From NCBI GenBank assembly GCA_020310875.1, contig CM035435.1, forward strand, positions 65,000,836 through 65,064,835: a stretch of 64,000 nucleotides of DNA. Direction: 5' to 3'. Made by a program: the position numbers and the translations under genes. How positions within the stretch are numbered: the stretch's first letter is position 1; each line of letters opens with the position of its first letter. The stretch comes from Ceratopteris richardii (Eukaryota > Streptophyta > Polypodiopsida > Polypodiales > Pteridaceae). Below, piece after piece: positions 54,359 to 64,000 of the stretch. Below the pieces are notes generated by a model. The model searched no databases. It was given only the letters and a program-made list of their open reading frames with translations, and was not told the DNA's origin.

Positions 54359-55110
54359 TAAGATAAGCATTGATTTGAAATGACCTCTAATTATGGAAAA
54401 AGTTACAAAAATCCCATCCAATTGACAAGCACATGAGGAATTAACAGAGTTGGCATGAGATCCTTGTTGATCTCGCTGATGTTCCTCCTTGTTGATATGG
54501 ATATGTTTCTTCTTCTTCCAGCATATCATCTTAATGGATGCCTCTATTCATGCTCTTGAGTTTTTACCATTCATTGGTTCTTCTTTTACGTTCTTTAATA
54601 GATCCATGAAGATAAGGATTGATTTGAAATGACCTCTGATTATGAAAAAAAACTTACAAAAAGCCCATGCAATTGGCAAGCACTAGAGAAATCACAAAAA
54701 GAGTTGACATGAGACTCTTGTTGATCTCCCTCATGTTTGTGCGTCTTGATATGGATATGTTTCTTCTTCTTCTAGCATATCATCTTAGTGGAGGCCTTTG
54801 CTAATGCTTTTGAGCTTTTATCATTTATTGTTTCTTCTTTTACATTCTTTAATAGATCCTTGAAGACAAGCCTTGATTTGAATGACCTGTCATTATGACA
54901 AAAAGTTACAAAAATACCATGCAATTGGAAAACACTAGAGAAAGTACAAAATGAGTCGACATGAGACCTTTGTTGATCTCACTCATGTTTCTCCTTCTTG
55001 ATATGGATGTGTTTCTTCTTCTTCTAGCAAATCACCTTAGTGGAGGCCTCTGCTCATGTGCTTGAGCTTTCTCCATTCATTGGTTCTTCTTTTATCTTCT
55101 TTAACATATC
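54359..55110. repeat. three tandem units of about 250 bp
   Basis: TGATTTGAAATGACCTCT starts units at 54371, 54620 and (as TGATTTGAATGACCTGT) 54874. Each goes on with a Cys-free, AT-rich body, GAGATCCTTGTTGATCTC-like text, TGATATGGATATGTTTCTTC, CTTAGTGGAGGCC-like text and TTCTTTAATAGATCC. Spacing is 249 and 254 bp. Confidence 0.95.
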
Positions 55111-56925
55111 CTTTCTTTCTTCATATATCTAATTGCAATCCTCTACCATGTTTCCAAGCTCATCCATCCTTTGCATCCTCTTCTTGTGATCATAGGGCAC
55201 ATCTCCTTGACTCTCATCACTAGAAAAGAGGACTCCAAATTCCTTGTAAGCTTGATAGGGAAAATCTTCTTTCTTGTTAGAATTGAAAAGCTAGAGTCAA
55301 GCACTCCTCAAGATCGTATGGCTAAGGCCCTTCATAATCATATATCATGCAATTCTGGTTGTAGAATTTGTAGCCCGCTTGAAATGAGTCTATGTCAAAG
55401 AAATCCTACTTTCCCAAAGATACCATGAGGAAAACTTTGGATAGGTAAGGGAAATGCACAAGGTCCTAAGCTGTAAGAAGATTCCTTTTATAGAATGTGT
55501 CTCATGTCACCTCAAGAAGTCACACTTTCCTATGAGATCATAGTTTCCAAGGATGGTGATCATTGTAAGTTCTTCATGGAGATCAAAACTTTCAAATGAT
55601 TTGGATAATAGGCACACATAATTTCCAAGCAATAACTGTAGTTCCTCCAGAAATATTCACACAATTTCCAAAAGGAGTGCACATGACTCATTGAATCCTA
55701 GTGCCCAGCTATCTAGGTTCTAGAAAAACAAAAAAAGAAAAACAAAGAAGAGAAAAAACTAATCAAACACATCCCCTCCCTGTTTTTTATACCTTTTGCA
55801 CTATAATAATATTTCCTTTAATTTCTTTGCATTCTATCATTGACCCTCTTCTCCATAGTAATTTTTCAAGGTTCTCTCTTCAATTGTTCGCATTAACTAT
55901 GTGAAGAAAATGCCAAACTCTGGGAGTTTTCTTGCTCGCATCTTGTGGTATTGAAAATATCCTATAAAACCAATGATTGCATGGAAATGGCCTATAATTA
56001 CCATTCCTTGTAGGATGATGGATGTGTGAAATCTAGCCAAATTCACTAGTATTTTGGATAGCTTACATAGTATAATAATGTGAAATACTTACAATTAAGT
56101 ATGTGCATTCAAAGATATGTTGAATATTCTACAAAAATTATCTCTTTGTGCATGTAGATGTGCTGCACCAAAACCTCCTTCATCAAGTTGGAAGTCAAGA
56201 GTTGTAGTCTTACAACATTCAAAGTATCTGTTATCTATTTCGCATTTCTATATCTTTCTTGGTTTCATCAATGTACAATCTCCTATTGAAATGGTCATCT
56301 TGTTCCAAAAAATCATTGTCTAACAAGATGTATGTGTCAATGGAGGAAATGGGGATTCGTGGCCTATGAAAGGAGGTGATTGCACCAATCAAACTCGATG
56401 CATTCTATGCCGCTTCCATTGCAAAAAGATAATTTTCATGATGGAAAGATTTGTAGTGTGCATTAAAACACAAATAAGGCAAGAGTTGTTGAGTGTTGTG
56501 AAGGTATCACATTTCAAATCACATCATTGATTGTGGCATTTTAAACCTCAAATAACCTGTCCACCCTACAATATATATCATAGTTTCAACACAATAAGAT
56601 TGTATTATACACATAAAAACCAAACATGCTTGTATGGAGATGGTTATAAGTCATACCTAGTTGTAAGCATACAGAGATATTTTTGCCAAAGTTTTATAGC
56701 TTGATGCTTTGATATCACTTTTTTGTGATAGTTTGAGATTATGATATGTGAGTAGCCTTATGTAGAAGAAAACCTTGGACAATTATTGTCACATTAATTT
56801 ATTGATGAAAGATATAATTTAGAATGCCTTTCAAATCTAATAGATATCGTACCTTATTCCCTTTCAATGTTCTACAAATAATATTTTATTTTTCAACTCA
56901 AATATAAAATTCAGTATTGGGTGCA
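55111..56925. other. no recognised gene
   Basis: AT-rich, with several short open stretches and no domain I recognise. No terminal repeats found. Confidence 0.4.
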
Positions 56926-56927
56926 AG

Positions 56928-57148
56928 ACTGTTACACTTATGTTTTCCTCGAGTAGATTTGATGTGAACCTTTTCCATAAACATGGGTACTTTTTACTCT
57001 AGTGCTTTCTAGAGGTTTTTCCCCCATGTTACTGCATACATGAATCACTCATATGTGGTGGTACTTTGTACTTAACTATATTATTCAGCTCTTACTTTAG
57101 TTTTGATCATCATCAATAGAGAGAGCTATTCTAGCCATCTATTTTTGG
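56928..57148 (+). repeat. probable 5' LTR of copia element H
   Basis: Ends just before a primer site. It carries TTTCTAGAGGTTTTTCCCCC, the same kind of block found in the LTRs of B, C and D (CTTTAGGAGGTTTTTTCCCCC), so H is a related family. The start at TGTTACACTTATG is a guess from the TG rule and length (about 220 bp). Confidence 0.55.
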
Positions 57149-57164
57149 TATCAGAGCAAGTTCA
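57149..57164 (+). other. primer binding site of element H
   Basis: TTGGTATCAGAGCAAG. tRNA-iMet type. Confidence 0.88.
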
Positions 57165-57418
57165 GCTCCCTCTCAAGTTTTGGTTTTTTGCATCACAGTG
57201 TGCACACACTTTTAATAGTGCAAGTCAACTTCAAAGCATGAACAATGATTTTCAGCAACCAAGAAACGTTTCCATGAGTTTCACTTTAGTTTTTCCCCCA
57301 TTTCAAAGCCATTTGTGCAATCAAAATTGCCATCAGAGTGAAGGATTGTGAGCTGAAATTTCAACACTCATTTTAGCTTTTGAAGTAAAGATTTATCACA
57401 TTCTTGTTCTTTAATGAG

Positions 57419-57863
57419 ATGGTGGGCAACAATGACTTGTTTGGCATGCTTCAAGCTAAAGATAATATTGATGGCACCATCTATCCAATGTGGTTTTACA
57501 TGATGAAACATGTTCTTGTTGCAAAACAACTATGGGACATAGTGGCAGATGTAGATCCAGGCCCATAATTTCTTCTACTTCATAGTCTATTGTAACAGAT
57601 GAAGCTTCTTCTTCAAGTCCATTGGTTACTCCTCCACCTACACAGGAGCAACTTAGATGGGATGGAAAAGATGCTCAAGCTCATACATTGATTGCACTTT
57701 CTGTGAAGCATCATATAGTTCCACACATTCGATCATGTTCTACATCAAGACAAACATGGGAAAATCTTACATCTTTGTATGCCATGCATAATGAAGCATG
57801 TGTTGCATACTTGAGAAAACAAATTGAGGATGTATGTATGGCTGAAAATGAGTCTGTGGATAT
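57419..57863 (+). pseudogene. copia element H gag, truncated
   Basis: From ATG 57419: MVGNNDLFGMLQAKDNIDGT, MWFYMMKHVLVAKQLWDIV, a stop after PGP at about 57568, then in another frame EQLRWDGKDAQAHTLIALSV, HIVPHIRSCSTSRQTWENL and ACVAYLRKQIEDVCMAENES. This is the same gag layout as elements B and D (VLVAKGLWNIVQG, WDGRDAQTHALIALSV). Homology ends at about 57863, where the second gypsy element probably begins. The rest of H is not in the window. Confidence 0.85.
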
Positions 57864-57984
57864 TGTTTGCATCATATGGGAAGAGGCAAGTACGGGTATA
57901 CATGCAGATCTAGCACTAAGGCAACCCTTCAATTTTTTCCAATCCTTACACATTTTAAAAGTGATTCTCATCACTAAAAACCGT

Positions 57985-58443
57985 TGTAAATACCATTTCC
58001 CTTTTTTGTAGCTCCATTTTGTACAAGCCGAGGAGTCCTCGAGCTTGAGGAGCCTTAGAAGTAGTTGCCTACCAATTTTCATATTTTTTAGATCTCGTTT
58101 GAACCCTCAAATAAGCCCTGGAACCTAATCTTTAACTAGGCCGGACACTAGGTCTGGATAGGGCCAAAGATAGTCAAAAACTATAAATAGAGCTAGAGAG
58201 CTCATTTTTGGGCTAGATTCTTGTAGTTTTGAGCTTGTATGAGAACTTGGTTGTAATAGAAGAGCTTCCATTGTCTTACTCTCTTTGTTCGTGCCGTGTG
58301 TGCGCGTGTGTGTGTGTATGTGTGTGCATGTTGGTGTGCTTCTCACTCACACATTTGTGCCTTCACTTGCTCGAGGTCTTCATACCATCCTCATGTCTTC
58401 CCGGATTGACATTAAAGGAGGTGCTACTCATCACTGAGCTACA
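57985..58443 (+). repeat. 5' LTR of Ty3/gypsy copy 2 (left edge 57864 or 57985)
   Basis: The right edge is GAGCTACA just before the primer site. A TATA box TATAAATA lies at 58182-58189. The left edge is either TGTAAATACC at 57985 (459 bp) or TGTTTGCATC at about 57864, where the gag reading of element H is broken off (580 bp). The latter would leave no unexplained gap. Confidence 0.65.
58182..58189 (+). promoter_or_regulatory. TATA box of the gypsy LTR
   Basis: CTATAAATAGAGC; transcription of the element would start about 25-35 bp downstream, which sets the U3/R border. Confidence 0.7.
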
Positions 58444-58451
58444 CCAAATTT

Positions 58452-58470
58452 TGGCGCCGTTGCCGGGGAT
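58452..58470 (+). other. primer binding site of gypsy copy 2 (tRNA-Asp type)
   Basis: TGGCGCCGTTGCCGGGGAT is complementary to the 3' end of plant tRNA-Asp as I remember it, and is the primer site commonly seen in Tat/Athila-type gypsy elements. Confidence 0.85.
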
Positions 58471-60073
58471 TCGAGCTTTGAGGACGAGCGTGTGATGGTA
58501 AGACGTAGAGAGGACGCGTTGGAATGGTAAGTAGTAGGTAAATTTTTTGTTTTTTTCTCCATCTCCATCTCCATCTTCATCTCCATCTTCATCTCCTTCA
58601 CCACCTTATATTCCCACTTCCAAATCATTTCCCTCATTTGATTTGTGTGAGTTTGAGAGAGAGCAAGTGTGTGTTCTTGTTTTTGTGTGCTTTTGCATGT
58701 TTCTTGCAGGTTTCAGCTCCATCATCATCTCCAGCAAGCTAAGCAGGTACGGAATCTCTCTGCGCAAGCCCCGAGGCATCGAGCTCGAGCTATCGTGACA
58801 CACCAAAAAGTTGCTCCAATCATGATTCTGAGTGCACCACGACACTGCGCAGCCCTAGAGCTCCTAGGACCTTGACCTATCGCGACGCTCCCAAGAATCG
58901 CGACACCTCGACCTATCGTGAAACTCCCAGGTATCGCGACACTCCCAAGACACCTCGACCTATTGCGACACTCCTAGGTATCGCGACACTCCCCGATATC
59001 GCGACACTCTCAAGTATCGCGACACCTCGACCTATCACGACACTCCCAAGTATCGCGACACCTCGACCTATCGCGACACTCCCAGGTATCGCGACACTCC
59101 CAGGTATCACAACACTCCCAAGTATCGCGACACCTCGACCTATCGCGACACCTCGACCCGACCTATCACGATACATGGGCTTAACGCATGAAATTTCAGT
59201 GTGAATCAATTGAGTGAATTGAGGTATATTTGGGCTTAATTTTGGACACATTGGGATAACCTTAATGCCTTAGGAGTGGGTAAAAGACCTAAAAACCAGA
59301 GAGAAATCTCCTGAACCCTGAGAGCCTGTTTTGACCCCTAAGTGCCTAAATGGTCATAACTTCACCATACGAACTCCGATTGAGGAGATTTTGGTCTCGT
59401 TGGAAAGCTTGTTGAGAATTCTACGTGGACCTTGACTAGTTTTTGTAAGAATCATATGTGGAGTTTTAGAACATGTATTTTTAAGTTGGCCTTTAGGCGG
59501 GACTAAGTGGTCATAAGGTTTTGGGGGTACAGTGAGTTACTCCAGGGGGGCCTGTAAATGTTGATGTGTGTCTTTCAATCCCTTGTGGTAATAGAGCTAT
59601 ATTGACTTGTGAACTTTTGCAGGAACATTGTGTGCACTCTAGGCATTCCAAGGCAAGCTAGCAAGGGTGAGTACCAGGCTTGGGAGAAGGCTTCCTGGGC
59701 TGGTGTAGAAGTCTGAGCAACCAAGGGATTGAGGTTGGAAGTTCTCTCAACCCTCCTTTATCAATTCCTAGCCTAGGCTAAGCACGACTTAGGTGTGGTG
59801 ATTAAATAGGGCAACGTTAGGCAAGAATCAAGTCCAAGAGAGCTAATCAACTAAGTGCAAGCATTAAGTAGGTCTTAAGTGCGAGAACCCTAAAGGAAAA
59901 AAAGTAAACTTGAGTTGATCAATTATCAAGTGCGAACTTCACTTAAGTATTCCTGACGACGTGATCTTGAACAAGGGCTTAACATAATAATCAACTAAAA
60001 AGAACAAAGTGATTGGTACAATTCACTTGCAACGAGAGTGTACTTGGGACCAGGGGGTAGATAAACCAGGCAT
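58471..60073 (+). other. long 5' leader of gypsy copy 2
   Basis: About 1.6 kb between primer site and gag ATG. It holds a CCATCT-type minisatellite (about 58558-58605), intron-like signals (GGTAAGTAGTAGG at 58528, TTTCTTGCAG at 58699-58708, CTTTTGCAG at about 59617-59625) and the 18-bp array listed separately. 59352-60073 matches 1-728. Confidence 0.8.
58872..59170 (+). repeat. 18-bp tandem array TATCGCGACACTCCCAAG
   Basis: About 16 units of TATCGCGACACTCCCAAG / TATCGCGACACCTCGACC, the two variants alternating. The open frames on both strands (IATLPSIATPRP and the reverse) are by-products of the 18-bp period, not a gene. Confidence 0.95.
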
Positions 60074-63000
60074 ATGTACCTTAGGTCAGGAAGACACTTA
60101 GGCCGAGACAGACAGAGCCTCAGATCTTCTGAAGCTAGTGTCAATCACACTGCTAGGTCTTGGGCCCAACAGTTGAGTGATTACCCATACACTCCCCGAT
60201 GAGAAACAAGTGATTCTGAGATGTCTTATAACATGGAGAGACCAGTAGGTAGTTCAGGGGTGGCTTATCTAGAAAATCCAGAAGGACCTTACAAGACTCA
60301 ATTGGAATACATCAGGACTAATCACCTAGGTGCTCGCATCTACGAAGACGGCCTGAGAAGATCTGTGGTCCAGATTAAGAACCCCGATCAACCCCATGGA
60401 TTAGAACACCTGGTAGTCAAGTTCGAAAATGGAGCATACCTAGATAAAGAGGGGACTATTTATGTAGTCACATTCTTCCTGATAGAACAGACGAGTTTGG
60501 AAATGTGATTGCAGAGACCGACATGGGTGATATAGAGCAAGGGAACTTAGAGACAGAGCCAAGAACTCCCCGTGGTAAGTCCGTCTTGACCAGAATCATG
60601 ACTCTAGAGTGGATTCCACAGGATAATAAAAGCATAGATTTGCTTTTAAACCGAGAAACCGATGAGGCTTTTTGGAGATATAAACCTGCCCAACCTCAGG
60701 AAGTAAGTGCTCTCACAATCTATGAGTTTAAAAACCCTGATACCCCAGGCAAAGTAACCTACCTAGACAATACATCAGAGAGGATCTTCATGGTCACCGA
60801 GCATGGCAGACATGCCTATACATGGAAGGGTGAATTTGTTTTTCCCCAACCTCAGTCTAATATGTCCTACAGTCACCAAGGAGCTGGGACCTCCCAAGCT
60901 CATGGAGCTCAAAGAGATAGGAGTAGAGACAGACCTAAGGTAAGCTTTGCCAACTCCCTAGGAAGAGAAAGGATGAGAACAGGGACAGATAGGGAAGAAA
61001 CCGAGAGACCTAGAGCCCCAAGGAACCAGAGAAATGCTGATGAATTCCCTTTGCCAAGGCCTAGAGAACACACTAGGGCTCTGAGACCAACACAACTGGT
61101 GAAGTCCATGAAGAATTACTTCGATGGCACTGGAGACCCTTATGACCATGTGGCAGAATTTAGGCAAGTCTTGAAAGCTGAACAGGTAGAGGACCTATTC
61201 ACACAATATAATGCTTTTGGTCTAACCCTTAGGAACACTGCCCTTACGTGGTTTCAACCATTGAACGAGAGGCATTTCAAAAACATAGACCAGCTCCTAG
61301 AGGCATTTATCATTGAGTTTTCTAAGAGTGGCATAAGGCACAACACTTCCTCACTAATTCATAGCTTCAAGCAAACACCTCAAGAGACGGTCAGACTAGC
61401 AGGAAGACGGTTTAGGCGATACCTAGAGAGGTGCCCAATGCCTGAGTTACCCACACCAGCCAAGAAAGTGGCTTTGTTCTTAGATGGATTGTTGAGCACC
61501 AAGCTCAGGTCATATGTGTATCTGAAGGACCCCAGAACTATAGAAGAGTGCGTGCGCATGTGCATAGACATTGAGGATAATCTAGGCGAGGAGTTAGAAC
61601 TATCAAAAATCTATAAGGATTCGGATAGCTCTAGTAGCCTCACATCTGGTTAATCCACATCCATTGAGGAACTTGCAGAGAAGGTAGCTCAAAAATTAGG
61701 TGTCTCTAGCAAACAAATTCCAAGATTTGCCCCAGTCAAGAGGTGCTATACTTGTGGAGGTGACCATATGGCAAGTGTTTGTCCTATTATGGCCCAACCC
61801 CAAGTGAATCCTAGTAGCCAATACTGCACCATAGAGCGAAGGTACACCAAGCATACCGCACAAGACTTCCCTTATAACAAGGAGACTGTGAGGCAAAATT
61901 ACCCTCAGCCATATCCACAACAGGGTAGATCCCAGAATCAGTACCCACCACAACAATACGGCAGACCACAACAGTCTTATCAGCCACCTTATCAAGGGCA
62001 ACAGAGACCTCAACCAGTCCTAGCGCAGCAACCCCCTGCTCCAACCAATGTGATCCCAGTGAAATATGCATCTGCTGAAGAAAATCTGAATAGAGCCATA
62101 GTCCTAGTCACACCGTTGCTATCAGAGAGTGATCCAAGTGACCATAGTTTTGACTCCACACATATTGATAGCCCACAGGCTTACTACATGCAGTCACCCG
62201 AGCATAACGAGTCATACTATTATGAAGACCCAAGTAAAAATGGTGGGGAGCCTGAGTATGCTAATGTCATGTACACAAACCCCAACTCTAGACCTCAACC
62301 TAGGCAGGTACGGCCCCCATTTCCTAGAGGACCATGCTTCAGATGCCAGGGAGATCACCTTATACGTGATTGCCCACTGCCTGCCCCTACACAACCCCAA
62401 CCAGTGACAATTCAGGGTTTCTGTCAAGACTGCGGAAAAGAGCATCTCTTACGAGATTTCCCAAAGAACCCTAATAACATGCCTAAAATCACTCCTATCA
62501 ACGTCATTGGGTTAGTGGTAGACTCTAAGGGAAGTATAACTTCCGCCGCCCCAGTGCATGTGGTCACTAGAGCTTAAGCCTTGCAGCAAACTCAAGGAGT
62601 AGGGCAGGAGAAGAGTTCTGAGGTTAGTGAGACAGAGAGTATAACCAAGAAAAGGACAAGAGCATGGAGAGATAGCCGGGAGAGAATGAAAAGACAATGG
62701 TCACAAAAAATGAGTGAACTTGAAGAAAGCTTGAGAGAAACCAAAGCAAAGATAAGTGAACTCACATCTCAAAACCACTCTAACACCACCCCACCACCAC
62801 CCTTTCCATCTTCGCCCAGCCCACCACCTTCCATTCCCCAACATTCTAATCCACCACACGTAACCCACCCACCACCCAGAGTAGGATCAATCCTAGCTGA
62901 TCCCACTCCTGAGGATCTAGACATGATGCTTAAAGCATATCAGGCCAGAATCCAGGAAGGGCCAAACGTGACAGATCATGACAAATGTTACCCTAGAGCC

Positions 63001-63222
63001 GATCTAGAAATAGAGAGAACAAAGCTTTGTGCTAAGATGGTCGAATTGGCACAAGCAATGTTTGAAGCCAGTCGCTTGTTCAATGGCTCTAGCTCCACTA
63101 GAACACCATTGCATTTTGACGGTCTATTAGATAGATTGGAAAGGCTACTTGCAAAGTCTGGGAAAGGAGCCTCTCCCCAGCTTGAGGGGAGTGCAAGAGA
63201 TAGAATAAGCTTTCCTCCCTAG
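60074..63222 (+). pseudogene. Ty3/gypsy gag and linker, copy 2, broken
   Basis: Colinear with 729-3860 of copy 1. Breaks: TGA at 60200-60202 (TCA in copy 1), loss of one base at about 60471 that shifts the frame, TAA at 61651-61653 (CAA in copy 1), TAA at 62575-62577 (CAA), and TAG at 63220-63222 (CAG). Where copy 1 has TAG (3303) this copy has TGG. The gag domain (YFDGTGDPYDHV) and the first two zinc knuckles survive, but the last Cys of the third knuckle is Phe (LLRDF). A 12-bp in-frame addition (QQYGRP region, about 61950) is not in copy 1. The start is the ATG conserved with copy 1. Confidence 0.9.
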
Positions 63223-64000
63223 GAAGCTTATGTGCCTAACTCCACTGAACCAGACACTTCTTCTCCTATGAATAGGTATTCACCAGAGTTCCTGAGAGAG
63301 ATTCAAGAAGAGAAGTGGGCAAAGGAAAGTGAAGTCCCTCCTCCCATTGAACTTGTGGATGACGCACATGATCAATTCCCACAGGACATCCCTTCTATCT
63401 ATGAAGAACAAGAAAGTGCCCACCCTCATGAGAGGTTAGAATTTGAGTCTAATTCCTTGCAAGAGTTACCACATTTCATAGGCCCATGGGAAACTAAGTC
63501 AACATGCATGAGAGCGCCCACGGTCATGATAAGAAATGAAGATTCGATCATACCTAGGAATACTGAGGTAGTAAAAAACACTAAAGTGCAGTGCAATCTC
63601 ACTTTAGAAGAGCTACTCAAAGTTAAGGCAAAAGTGTGGAAACACGTAGCCAAAGAAGTGCCAAACTTAACCAAATATCGTTCCCACGTAGGATCCCACA
63701 GAACAGTACCAGAAATACCCTTGGATAAGATAGGAGACATGAGTGAAGGAGAGGAAGGAAATACCTATCTACCAGTTACCCATCAAGGATACACAACCAA
63801 GGCAATTTTGGACTCAGGTGCAGGAGTTGCAATTGCTACCATTTCCTTATGGAAGCATTGGGGCAAGCCAACACTCAGGCCAACGAGAATGAAATTGCAG
63901 ATGGCCGATGGTCACATTGAAAGGCCCTTAGGATTGCTAGAAGGAATAACTCTCACTACATGTGGTGTTGAGTTTGAGCATACTTTTGCTATATGCGACT
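63223..64000 (+). pseudogene. Ty3/gypsy protease, copy 2, runs off the window
   Basis: Continuing in frame after the TAG at 63220, an open reading to the window end matches copy 1 residues 180-450. It holds the protease site AILDSGAGVAIA (Asp at 63811-63813) and QMADGH. What follows the protease in this family cannot be seen here. Confidence 0.85.

Noticed and set aside
58872..59251. Ile-Ala-Thr-Leu-Pro repeat protein (plus) and Ala-Ile-Gly-Arg-Gly-Val repeat protein (minus)
   Set aside because: The 18-bp period of the leader array keeps all frames open; it lies in the non-coding leader of a gypsy element.

Overview
The window reads as a piece of a large, repeat-packed plant nuclear genome. 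The strongest hint about the host is a PLS-class pentatricopeptide-repeat (PPR) gene (44158-45447). Its near-identical L-S-P repeats (KACG..., GNALIDMYAKCG, VSWNALLAGY) resemble the expanded PPR families I associate with ferns. That placement is an inference and not proven by the window. No rRNA, tRNA gene, CRISPR array or bacterial feature was seen.

Almost everything else is transposable elements nested in one another. (1) 1-4976 is the leader and gag-protease frame of a Ty3/gypsy element; a second, more broken copy fills 57864/57985 to the window end, with its LTR, a tRNA-Asp-type primer site and a leader carrying an 18-bp tandem array. (2) 4977-12543 is an old Ty1/copia element (A, minus) split in its gag gene by a young copia element (B, 6356-11476, 230-bp LTRs, duplicated target GTAGT). 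(3) 12544-18650 holds decayed gypsy reverse-transcriptase and gag pieces plus an internally deleted copy (C, plus) of the B family. (4) About 18660-28945 is a copia element (E, minus) cut in its RNase H by another copia element (F, 19819-26172, about 1.08-kb LTRs, duplicated target ATCAC). (5) 30835-43450 is best read as one L1-type LINE split twice: by a CACTA DNA transposon (31874-34925, with huge microsatellites and a spliced En/Spm-type exon pair), and by a B-family copia element (D, 36354-43256, duplicated target GCCCC). D itself contains a 1.77-kb non-coding LTR element (G, 40904-42669), inside which lies a tRNA-like pol III promoter.

From 43450 to 57400 the DNA is less dense in intact elements. 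It holds the PPR gene, a possible two-exon fragment of an unknown gene (48314-48838), a SINE-like tRNA-derived head (about 49840-49900, minus), two tandem copia 3' ends (51460-52860), an unknown minus-strand gene candidate with a Cys4 zinc-ribbon-like segment (52860-54036), a three-unit 250-bp tandem repeat (54359-55110), and a truncated copia (H, plus) ending where the second gypsy element begins.

The copia, gypsy and LINE genes all serve self-copying of retrotransposons (gag particle, protease, integrase, reverse transcriptase, RNase H); almost all are disabled. Many disabling stops are C-to-T or G-to-A changes in CAA, CAG, CGA or TGG codons, as expected for decay of methylated, silenced DNA. 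I found no convincing new multi-gene system. The most unusual objects are element G with its internal pol III module, the unknown gene at 52.9-54.0 kb, and the nested LINE/CACTA/copia/G stack.
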